Shown here one piece after another: positions 46,615 to 57,908 of a stretch of 64,000 bases of DNA. The stretch is from Plantago ovata (Eukaryota > Streptophyta > Magnoliopsida > Lamiales > Plantaginaceae): NCBI GenBank assembly GCA_028274465.1, contig CM051457.1:30415313-30479312 (forward strand), written 5' to 3'. Below the pieces are notes generated by a model. It did not search any database, had not been told where the DNA came from, and was given only the letters and a program-made list of their open reading frames with translations. Each line of letters starts with the position of its first letter. Positions within the stretch are counted from its first letter, which is position 1. The translations under genes were made by a program, and so were the position numbers.

Positions 46615-47226
46615 TGAGTTTTTGAACAAAGCTAACAGAGCCTAAATGGATTTACTAGCCCATAATGTTTTCTCAACGATAAAGAAGAGAGGGGCAAAGA
46701 AAAAATCATTAAAAGTTGGTGCAGTTTCACGGAAATCATGATAACATGTGGGATTTGTATGCAATTTTTCCCTGCAAATGCGCTTGATACTGGCAATAGT
46801 GCCCATCAAAAAAGAGAGAAAAACGATCACACTATTACTAGTAATAGTACTTGTTCTCTTTCCTTGGCTAATTAACTGCTTTTAGAATTTATCTTGACAA
46901 TTATTCCAGATTTTCATTCTTCTAGCTCTCTCTCTCAGCTTTCAGAATTCAGGTATGTATGTAATGAATCTCTTCCCATTGTAGTATGTCATGGAGAAAC
47001 ATCGATACAACGTTACTGCAACGATCACGATTGTCTTAGATAGTTTTGTTTTTCATCCATATGAAATTCTTAAAAGAAATGAACAAACCTTTGCCGGACA
47101 TTCAAGAAACTATTACTGAATTGTTTACTCTTTTGTTTTATTTAATCCATGATTTTGTTCTTGATGTTTGCATCTGTTTTGAACTCTAGCGCTTCGAATG
47201 CAGCACTAGCACGGTGGATAGCGTCA

Positions 47227-50194
47227 ATGACGTCGTTAAGAAATTACATTGATCCTATAGCAGAAGAACTGCTAAAACGGATGAAAAATGGTAAGTATTC
47301 GAAATTATATAGCTGATACACATGTGATCTAAAATTCTTCTGCCAAGCACAATATGGTTCCATATATATACAAACATTTATAATAAATGTGAAACTTCAA
47401 CTTGACATAACTCTGCACAGAATGTTACTATAGTAATAGTATTACAGTTGATTTGCTTAGGAAGATGTGAAACAGTGAAAGCATGAATACCGATTATATT
47501 TGTATTTCTTGATTATCTATAACTCACTTAACTTGGTTCTGAGGCCAATATATAGTGAATCTGATTAGCTTACTTGTGACTGTGATGAACATGTGTTAAT
47601 GTACTTGATCAAGAATGAAATGACAAATTTTCAATTTTGGCAGAGATTACGAACAAATTGACAGAGCTTGTTGCGGACATAAATTCTGGCAAAGATGGGA
47701 ATGTGAAGAAAAAGGCAGAATTAGTCACTCTAGTGGAAGATTTTCTTAAGCAGTATGAGTCATTGTACTCTTTGTACGAAAACTTAAGAGGAGAGGTGAA
47801 GAAAAATATCAAGAGTACAGATGATGATAGTTTCTCATGGGGAGGATCAACAAAGGGCATACGGAATCTCATTGATCCTGAAAAGGAAGAACAACTAGAA
47901 TGGATTAAAATAGGTGCAATACATATTTTGACATCATGATATTATCTGGTTCTGGTACCTGATCTCTAATGGGAGATCGATCATGCAAGAAATGGCAAAT
48001 TGACTATATATATTTTTCCTTGTATTGCAGAGATTGCGGATAAAGTGAAGAAGCTCGTAAAGCTTGCCAAAAGCATATATCCTGGCAACAAGAATGGGAA
48101 CTCGGAGAAAAAGGCGAATTTAGTTAACCTTGTGAATGATTTCCACAAGCAATATGAGTCTCTACACACTTTGTACGGAAACCTGAGAGTAGAGGTGAAG
48201 AAGAATTTCGAGTTTAGAGATGATGATGAAGATGATGATGAAAATGATAATTCTTCTTCATCCATGCCAGATTCTGAATCATATTTTTCTTTTGACGAGT
48301 CGAATGTTATATGCAGTGATAATGGTAGAGACATTTCAACAGACTCGGATAACAATGATGAGGTCCTCATGATTAAGGAGGCCAAGTCAAAAGGCCCGAG
48401 CCAGGATTTAGCTCGAATACGAGAATTAGAGCAACAAGTCAAAAACTTGAAGCTTGAAACTGGCACGCTGTACACAGACAAAAAGAAGTTGGAACAGCAA
48501 GTTGAACAGAAAGCGAACGAATCTGTGGAAATGGAAGCCAAAGTCTCAAGGTTGGTAGCCCAGGTTCTGGAAAGTGACTCGAAGTTAAAAGAAAATGAAT
48601 CTCAATTTTCTTCGGTTCGGAAACAGTTTGAGGTTAACGAGCAACAATATATCTCTAGAATTTCAGACCTTACAGCGAAGGCCAATAATTATCAGGTGGA
48701 AGTGATGAATTTGCGAGTTCTTAAAAGCAAATTAGAAGATAGATTGAGCGGTGAAAGTATACAAAAGTCTCGGGTGAAGGGTCTTTTGCAACGCGTTGAT
48801 TTTCTAGAGGAGGAGTTAGCAGCTAGGAATAGCCAAAAAGCAGAGCTGGAACTGGAGCATAAAAAGAAACTACAAGAAACTTCAGAACTCTTAACTGAGA
48901 TAGAAAATTTGAGAAATGAAATGACGCGTAAAGTTATAAGGAAAGGTGGCAAAGAAGTTCGTGTAAAGGACTTGGAACAAAAGCTTCATTCCTTGGCTAG
49001 CAGCAAGAGTGACCTTGAAGAGCAGGTGAAGAAAGTAAACCAGGAAGCTTTTCGAACAAATTTTGAAAAAGAGGAGCTCCATATGAAAATTTCTGATTTG
49101 CAGACTGCTCTTTCGGAAAAAGAAAATGAAATGTTCACTGTGCAAGAGAAGTTTAAGGCTTCTGAAATCGACATGTCAGCACAGATCAAATATTTGACAG
49201 ATGAAGTGAGAAGTGTTGAACATACGATGGCGTCCTTAAATGATGACATAAGGATATTGCAAGGGGAATTGGACTCATCACGAGCTGACAAAGAACAATT
49301 GCAGATAGAGATTGTGAACGAGAAACATTATTCTTCTCGGTTGGAGAAAGAAATTGCTGAGCTGACAAGAATGGTTGCTGATCTGCAGGTAGATGACGAT
49401 AGGAAGATACTACAAGAGGAGTTGGAATCCTTACGAAATGATAAACAGAAACTGGAGATAGAGCTTGAAAAGGAAAAACTAGAGCTTGAAAAGGAAAAAC
49501 AGGAGTGTTCGAGGAGATCACATTTGGCCGAAGAAAATGATGAACTAAAGAGCAAGCTTGTTGATCAGCAGAAAGTTGTCCTTGAATTGGGAGATGAGAT
49601 AAACAAGTTAAAAGACGAAAACAAACAAGCTCAAAGTAACTTTTAGTTTTGAAGGCGAATCTGCAGATTTCAGATAAAAAGACGGAAGAAACGGCTGCAG
49701 AAATGCGGAAGCAGTTCGAAGCACAGTTCACAATCCTCACACGGAGAATAAGGATAACAGAACAGCTACTTGCGGAGACTAAAGAATCGTTCACAAACAC
49801 AAGAGACAAGTACGAGAAAGAAAAGAAGGATCTCCTGGTAAAGGTGGGAGCATCTAAATCTGAAATTGAAAGCATCAAGGATATGTCTCTCAAAGCAAAC
49901 GAAGTACTTGGTTCACTAGATTCCGTAACCCTGACGTTTGACCAAGCCACAACACGTTTCTTGAATAGGCTTTCGAAATCATCGTGTGATATGAATTTCT
50001 TCAAGGATTGGGTTACAGAGAAGAACAATGCGCTGTCACAGGTGAAAGACGACTTGGACAGTTTGCAGAAACAACTAGACGATAAAGAAGCAGAGATACT
50101 GGCTTCAAGGGAAAAGGTGAAAGAACTGGAGAAACTGATCCAAGAAAAAGAAGAGACAACACCAGAGGTTTTAGAGGAGAACGTAGAGGCTTAA
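47227..50194 (+). CDS. CIP1-like coiled-coil protein, copy 1, with duplicated N-terminal module
   Basis: Exons 47227-47290, 47644-47913 and 48031-50194. Introns are phase 1. About 832 residues if the frame is continuous. The N-terminal module (RNYIDPIAEELLKRMKN, then EITNKLTELV, LVEDFLKQYESLYSLYENLR, EVKKN) resembles the NAB/KIP1-like actin-binding region of CIP1 and NET4 proteins. Exon 2 ends with a second start-like block (IDPEKEEQLEWIKI) and exon 3 opens with a second module (EIADKVKKLVKLAKSIYPGN), so the module is doubled. The rest is acidic, Ser-rich, then long coiled coil. At 49641-49644 the frame shifts by one base in a T-run. With one more T, it continues NFLVLKANLQ, aligning with copy 2 (KFLDSKSNLQ). 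Unlike copies 2 and 3 it lacks the C-terminal REAIRQLC-WIDYHR motif. It may be a real truncation or decay. Confidence 0.78.
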
Positions 50195-51835
50195 AGAAGA
50201 CATATATAGCTAGTCGCTGGAACGTTTTTAAACCAAACAGTGGCGTTTTTCCTAGTTCATTTAATTTGAAGTTGAATTGGTGATGTAGGCTCAAATGACA
50301 ATGGAAGAGGACTTGCAGAACAGATAGAAAATGTCTGTGCAAGCCGGGAAGCCAATCTCATGCACATAGTTCCTTCGTTTTTCCAGTAATTTTCTAATTG
50401 ACTTTTTTCAATCGAGTTTTGACCACAAATCACTTATAAATTACACCGGAAAAATATATAGTACAATTATACTTGTGAACATTCTATGTAAGAAGCACTG
50501 GTTTTCATGATAGCCAAATGCAATTACTGAATTACCCAGGTTGGTACAAAAAATTCTGAAAACGAAAATAACTCACGAACACAAGGACAATAGATAAGTG
50601 AACAATCATAGTGATGATAAATTAACTACTTCTCAATTAGTCTAACACGAATTAACAAGAATTACGAAGATCTTCGAAACACAACAATTGACAAGTAGCA
50701 GAATTAAGGACAACAGATAATCGAAAGCAGTAAACACAGTAAACATTAAACGATCAACACACAATTCAATGTGCTTCAACTCGCCAAATTGGCCTACTGA
50801 ACAGAGAACAGATCACAATTCCACTAAAATAGAACAGAGAAGCTTACAGGGATTCCGACTGGCAGCTCCGATCAAGTCCAATCGAAGAAGAAAACACCAA
50901 TTCTAGCTTTAAATGATCGAATAAACCTCTAATTTAAGATTTATAAGTGAAATTGTGATGAATGAGATACGATTCAGTAAGATCGATGTGGCATGAAATG
51001 AAATTGAATGCTAATCGATTTATAGAGAAGACAAGCAGCAGCCATTGGATCAAGGTGGGGTCTGTTATGATCTGACGTCTTCATTTCGAACTCCTTGCTT
51101 AATCCGTTGAAACGAATTAACAACTCCCAGTCAGTAATTTCACAATTTGCAAATAAGTCCTCTATGGTAATAAAATACTCCTTGGTGAGGTGGTGCATGA
51201 ATGGCCATAAATGCGGTCTCTGGATGATCACTACATGTTCGACGATTTGTCTGTTCGATCTAGATCAGAATTCTTCTCTCCATTTCAGGTTCCAATTTTT
51301 CAGGTACATTACTGTACTGTCAATTTATCCCCATTCTCTGTGAAACCTACCATCAACTAATTCAATCTCATCCAACAATATTACTGTACTGTCATCATCA
51401 TCATCATCATCATCATTATTCGATCTTGTTATTCAATTTTAATTTCTAATTCTCCTGTCCAGAAATACATGCATTTATACAATCAATAAGTGTAGTATTC
51501 AATAATCACAGATGCAATATTTACATGCACATGCATCATTGTTCCTTATAAAGAATCTCTGTATTCATCATCGTTGATTTTGTTTTTGTTTTTGACCTTG
51601 TATGTTAATCATTGAAACAGCTGATCTTCTTATAGATACGGTGACTAATCGATATAGATAATTACTAATTACATTGTTATTTGATGATGCAAATATGCAA
51701 TGGTGTATTGTGTAAAGGCCTAATGCCAGATGCTTGTCATGTACATGAATACACGGTGGTACTAATATTTTGTGTTTGTTTCTCATAAGAAAATCTGTTA
51801 CTGGTTTAAACTTGGAGTGCTTTGGTGCAGCAGAG
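50195..51835. other. Spacer between CIP1-like copies 1 and 2
   Basis: No gene. Has a short (CAT)n run at about 51387-51413. The minus frame 50974-51231 lacks motifs. The leader of copy 2 probably lies in the last few hundred bases. Confidence 0.4.
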
Positions 51836-54741
51836 ATGACAAAGAATCGGTGGGATGGATCATTAAGTCCCTTCAGGAGTCACATCGATCCTGACAAGGA
51901 ACAACAGCTGAAATGGATGAAACTAGGTAAATCTTATTCAACTCGAGAACCACGTGAGTCCTTACAAAATTATTGGAGGATGATGGGTACAGCTCTAAAG
52001 CCTAAACACACGCTATTTAAGGCTCGTCTACCAGTACAATATTCGTATCCTGATTCTGGATATATGTGGTATACAGAATGGCAACTTATACGCAGTAAGT
52101 TGCTCATCCTGTATTGACATGGAATGATGAGCACATGCCTTTTGACTTGGAAAACTTCTCTTAGCTAGTCCTTAATCAATGAAGCAATATTACACTTGCT
52201 GATTATTAAGTTGAACTTTTTATTAGTTTTCACAAGGAACACACTCAGGTGTTGAAGAAATTCTCTCTAAATAGTTTGTTCTTAGATTGATAAGATTTGA
52301 AAACTCTAACGTGCATAGTTGAAGATTCTCTATGAATAAGAAAATACATGTCGAACGAGGCGTTTTTGTGATGCATGCATAGGTGAATAGTTAACTTTTG
52401 TGCTTAATAGATGGTGACATCTTATACTTGAAATCTATGTGTCAACTCAGTTGTGCCTGATCTGCTTACAACCATCATCTCATTTTGTTTTGCCTTTCTA
52501 GTTCTAGCCTGTTGATTGTATCTTTTCTTTCTTATTTTGATTTTCTTTGCTGGTTGTTACTCCTCCATTACACTGCTTATCTAAAAAGATTTGAAATCAT
52601 GTAAGACATGACATTCTATTCTTTGTTCTTTTTGTGGGCCAGAAATTACGAGTAACGTGAAGAAGATTCTAAAGCTTGCCAAAAACATAAATCCTGGCAA
52701 TAAAGAAGGGAACTTGAAGAAGAGGGCAGAACTGATTAATCTCGTCGAAGAGTTCCAACAGCAGTATGATTCGTTATATGCCTTGTATGAAAGTTTAAGA
52801 GCAGAGGTGAAAAAGAACATCAAGAGTACGGATGATGATATCTCTCCATCATCCACCCCGGATTCTGAGTCCTATTTTTCCCCTGAGGAGTCGAGTGTTA
52901 GAAGCGGTGGTGACATTTCAAAAGCCTGTTTTGGTGATAACCAGGATTTGGATTATACTGTAATACTGAAGGATAAATTGACATCAAAAAGTGAAGTGAA
53001 AAGGTCTTTGAGTTTCGATTCATCTGAAGTTCTCAAGGACCTGAGGATTCAAGAGGGATCCTCGAGGGATGGAACAAGCGACTTAGAGCAAGAGAATGAA
53101 AACTTGAGAGAGCAAGTTGAAACACTTCTGACGGAGAAAAGGAAACTGGAAGAGCACGTTGAGCGCAGATCAAAAGAAGCTGCTGAACTGGAAGCTAAAA
53201 TCTCCAGACTGGAAGCTCAGATTTTGGAAACCGACTCTAAATTCAGAGATAATGAATTACAGTGTTCTTCTCTTAAGAAACTGCTCGAGGTTAATGACGA
53301 GCAGTATATTATCTCTAGAGTCTCGGAACTTGTGGCAAAGACTAACAGTTTACAGGCTGAAGTGAATAATTTGCAACTTCAGAAAGGGAAACTAGAAGAA
53401 CTATTGTCAGGGGAAACTGATCATAATTCCCATGTGAAAGGTCTTTTGGAACGCATTGATTTTCTTGAGAAGGACTTGGCAGCTGTAAACAGCAAGAAAG
53501 TTGATCTTGAGTTGGAACACAAAAATATATCAGAAGACATGTCAGTACAGATTGAAATGTTGAGAAACAAGTTGAACAATCAAGGTCAGGAATTTCATTT
53601 AAAGGAGTTAGAAATGGAGATTCATTCCTTACGCAGCGCTAAGATGGACCTTGAGCAGCAAGTGAAGAAAATAAATCAGGACGCACTCCATTCAAATAAC
53701 GAAAAAGAGGAGCTCAATAAAACACTTTATGGATTACATACCGCTCTTTCAGAGAGGGATAAACAGCATTTGATGGAGCAAGAGAAATTTAAGGAACAGA
53801 TTAAATCAATGACAGAGAGGGGAAATGTCCTAGAAACTAAGGTGGAGGCCTTAAACGTGGAGGTGGAATCGTTACAAAAGGACAAGAAACAATTGCAGAT
53901 AGAGCTTGAAGAGAAAGAGAAACGTGGACCTTCAATGAATTATCAGTTAGAGAAAACAAACAAGGAGTTGGCCAACAAAATCTGTGATCAGCAGAAGACT
54001 TTACTTGAACTGGGAGATGAGCTGAACAAGTGTAAAGATGACCCGAGACCAACACAAGGCAAATTCTTAGATTCCAAGTCAAACTTGCAGCTGCTGGAAA
54101 GAAAGGTAGACGATATAGCTGAAGAATTTCGACAACAGTTTGAAGCCAAGTACACAATCCTCAGCCGGAGGATCAGAGTTGCAGAACAGCTACATGTTGA
54201 GAACAAAGAGTGGTACATGAAGAGTAAAGACAGGTATGAGCAAGAAAACCGTGAACTCAAAGAGAAGGTAGAGAAATTCAAAGCAGGAATGAAAAGTGTC
54301 AAGGACATGTCACTCAAGGCAAACGACGTACTCACTTTCCTGGAAACTGTATCCTTAAAGTATGAAGAATGCATGGCGCACTTCCTGAACCGGATTTCAA
54401 AATCGTCTTGTGAACTGAAATTTGTCAAGGATTGGGCCATGAGAAAGCACATGACATTGTCCCACGTGAAAGACGAGTTAGAGTATTTAGTGAAGCAACT
54501 GGATTTTAAGGAAGCGGAGATACTGGTGTTCAGAGAAAGGGTGTGGAAATCGGAAAATAAGGTGAGGGAACTGGAGAAAATGCTGAAAGAGAAAGACGAT
54601 GGAATGCTGGGGCTTCAAGAGGAGAAAAGAGAGGCCATAAGGCAACTATGCGTGTGGATCGATTACCATAGAAGTCGGTCCGATTCTTACATGAAAATGC
54701 TGTGGGAGATGAATCAAGGACGGAAGCGTTCGTCTTCTTGA
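51836..54741 (+). CDS. CIP1-like coiled-coil protein, copy 2
   Basis: Exons 51836-51926 and 52643-54741 (phase 1 intron, acceptor GGGCCAG) give about 729 residues with an open frame throughout. Start MTKNRWDGSLSPFRSHIDPD fits the conserved N-terminus of CIP1/At5g41780-type proteins. The NAB-like module follows (EITSNVKKILKLAKNINPGN; LINLVEEFQQQYDSLYALYE; SLRAEVKKN), then an acidic Ser-rich linker (STPDSESYFSPEESS), a heptad-rich coiled coil of about 500 residues, and the family C-terminus EEKREAIRQLCVWIDYHRS. These proteins are thought to link actin or membranes. CIP1 was isolated as a COP1 binder with a cytoskeleton-like pattern. Partner and role here are inferred by family only. Confidence 0.85.
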
Positions 54742-57700
54742 CAGCATACACTTGATCTACTTGAAAATCTTTAGTGGTGAAAAGAGAATGAGTCGTTGTT
54801 TTTGTTTAGAATAAGCTGGTTTAGGCCCCTATCTCTTTTACATCCTGCAAAAGGCCAAGAATTTAGCGTCATAGTAGTAGTTTCTTATGTATACATCATT
54901 TACTGTTGTTCGTTAGGCCAAAAGTTTTAGTGCCAGCATCTCATCCAAAATCTCTAACTTATTATTGTGAGGCATATGTTATTTCAGTTTCTTGGCAAAT
55001 AAGTGTGACGCATTCTCTGATTTCCTGAAGTCAAAACCTTACTCTATAGTCTATACACGGTTTGAAGCCTTGTTTCCATCTAATTAAATTTCACATCAAA
55101 GTAAGCTTTTGGATATATTTCTAGGATATGTAATATTCTGAAAAGTTTTATAAAGCATCTCCTTGTGTAAAGTAAAAGCTCTCAAATGAAAATGTAAGTC
55201 TATACCAAAGTGCTTGAAATTTAAAAAAAAAAATCATTTGCTGGAATGATAAAGAATCATGTAAAGAAATGTTTTTAATCTTGGAAATTAACCATAATTG
55301 TCCATAAATCAAATTAGAGAAAATAGTTAGCACAATGATTAGGACAGAGAACATGACATGAGCGCCAGCAAATAAAATTTAAAATAAAAAGAAAATCGTT
55401 AATATAAGAAAAATTGAAAGGAAAAACAAAAAGATCATATATATCGCATTCGCAGCGAGAAATTAATATTTAAACATTTAAACACGAAAGGAAAGAAAGG
55501 GCTCTTTATAACTGACAGGCTGACACTCGATCAAACCAAAGCTTCCACCACATTCCCTTACCAAAGCTTCCATGGCGGCAGGTTCATAAGTCATAACCAA
55601 TTAGTATCATTCTCATTCACTCTGTTCGTTATATACTCCATCATTTACTGTTATCGCCTTTCTTCAATTTAAAGTCATTAATCACGCAACCGATTGATAT
55701 TTTCAATTCATTCATTGAATTGAAAAATTCTCAATCTATCTCTGTGTTGCCACTTTGAGACGACGATCAGAAGCTCTGATTCTCAGGTAACTCATCCTTC
55801 AGTTGATTACCTTTTCTTAATTAGACTTGAAGTTTACTCTTCGCTAGCCAGCCGTGTGATTGAATTTCGTTGTGCTGCTATTGTAACTTGTTTGAGAAGC
55901 TTTGATGTTGACGACGATGAGTTTTTCGTGTTATTCGATTGGCGATTCCTGTTAGTTTTTTCTGATACTCGCTGAGATGAGAAAGCTTTTATTCGATTGG
56001 TTATCATTTTGTTTTTTGTTTCGTCTTCTCTATTCCGTTGTGCTGAATGTTTCAATTATCTTAGCTGGAATTGTTCAAAATTTTACTGTATTTAGCAGAG
56101 TATATTCCACTATGGAGTATGGATGGGAACTTGCTCTCACGTTCTTAGATGTATACTACTTGATTTTGAATTGCTGCGAGTGTGACAATTTAGTGTAATG
56201 GGAAATGATTTTTTATCACGAACTGGTCGTGAACGACTTGATTCATTAACACCCGAAATGCAATAGTGTGGACTTAATTGTTGATAAGTATCGATAAATT
56301 CTGTTGCCCCAATTTTGACGTTTTTCTGTTCATGCACACCCTTTTGATGACACATAATTGACACCTAACTCCCCGGTGTATTTCCGTTCATTATTTTATT
56401 CTATTTGTTCTACGAATTAGATTTTTTCAGAATTAGCAGTAATACTAGCTAGAAAACAAAATTCACCGAGAAGCATTTGAAAAACCTAGGAAGTGAGTCA
56501 TGGAATTGTCATTTTCCTGAGAATTCAACAATGTATATCTGCTGTTCAATGTTTTTATTAAGTACTGTAGGACATAAGTTGAAGCGGTCAACACAAGAAT
56601 TAGCTGGCCTTGTAGTTAAAGGCCAACTAATCATTTTAATTAATTCCATGTGTAGCTGTCATATTCTTTCGTTTAAATTTAGCAATTAGCCACATTTTAC
56701 AATTCTTTTATTGACTGTCACTGACTCACTGTACCTTACATATTGTTTCTCAAGCGATGATATTTTTCTAGTAATAATGGAATGCTTCAAAAAGTTGATT
56801 TAATAATTCCCTTTCGCCCTTTTTTTCTTTCAGTTTTGTTGGTTTAGTGCTTAATATGCTGGACCACTATCTACTAGGCCATACCTGTTCAACTTTTATG
56901 AAAAACTGATCAACAACACCAAACTGAGAGTTGTACTTAAACTAATTTTGGAAATCAATATTACAGTACACTATAATAAATTATCACGCTATTACAAAAC
57001 AAATTTGCACCTGCTGAGAATGGAATTTATGACATCTATAGTCATGAGGCCTCACTGACCAACTAAGGTAAGCTTCATTGGGTGGAGCTCAGTGTTGTAG
57101 AGCTAATTGTTTTGTGTAGTGGATCAAAATCTCTTCCTTTTAGTATGCTAGACAAATGCGTTATTGATAGACGATTCAATTCCAATCACAAAAGTAAATT
57201 TCCTTTTTAACCGAGAGCCAAGTGAAGCGAACAAAACATGAAAATAGTACTAGTGCATAATTCTACTACAATTTGTTTGTCCTTGGGAGAGTTGATTCCT
57301 ACATTGATTCACTAGTCACAGTACTGGTTTTATTGTTTCCAATGTTTAAATTTGATTATATGAAACTACCTGCCTGTTTAAATTTAGTTTCTTTCTTGAA
57401 AACAATAATAAATTTGAGTACTGTGTATAGTGTTCCTTGCTTGGCCCACACCTTTAGTTGCTTCTTGATAAAACCTTTTTAGAAACTAAGACAGCAATGA
57501 CTTCGCAGAGAAGCCTATTATGCAACTCAACTGATCATACTCCATCATCAATCTAGTGCTATGCTTTTCTGTAGAGAAAAAAAATGACTGAATAGATTGC
57601 CCTTAGCTGGTATGTTTGTGATGCCTTTCTGCTTTTATTACTGCCATCAACCGATGCTTGTAAAGCTAGAGAATTTCTGTTGACTTACTACGGTTCGGCT

Positions 57701-57908
57701 CACTACATCTCTTGATAAACATCTCATAAATGATTTTTGTTTTTCTGTTCTTTTATATTTATTTCGAGAATTATTTAATCCTGAACCTAGGTGTATAGTA
57801 TAGATTCATATTGCATCATCTCACAGATTCAGATCCATTCTTCCCCAGATATGAAGATGGCCTTGTGATTTCTAACCCAGGCAAATTGCTTGGAATAGAA
57901 AAGAAGAT
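54742..57908. other. Spacer and long leader intron of CIP1-like copy 3
   Basis: A likely 5' UTR exon ends near 55786 (TTCTCAG/GTAACTC), giving a leader intron of about 2 kb to an acceptor near 57827 (ATCTCACAG). No gene or clear transposon lies between. Confidence 0.45.
57851..57868 (+). promoter_or_regulatory. Upstream open reading frame of CIP1-like copy 3
   Basis: A five-codon frame MKMAL plus stop, 40 bases before the main ATG at 57909 and in the same predicted leader exon. It could dampen translation of the main frame. Confidence 0.4.

Larger units (their letters stand above)
45772..47226. other. Intergenic plus leader of CIP1-like copy 1
   Basis: No gene. It holds a short tandem repeat near 45951-46010 (CCAATTATTTAAGTAGGC twice) and the 46452-46614 duplication. 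A probable 5' UTR exon ends near 46952 (CAG/GTATGT), with acceptor CTCTAG near 47189. A three-codon upstream frame (ATG CAG CAC TAG, 47198) precedes the main ATG. Confidence 0.45.

Noticed and set aside
49186-50028. 280-residue minus-strand frame
   Set aside because: Antisense shadow of the heptad-rich CIP1-like coding sequence.
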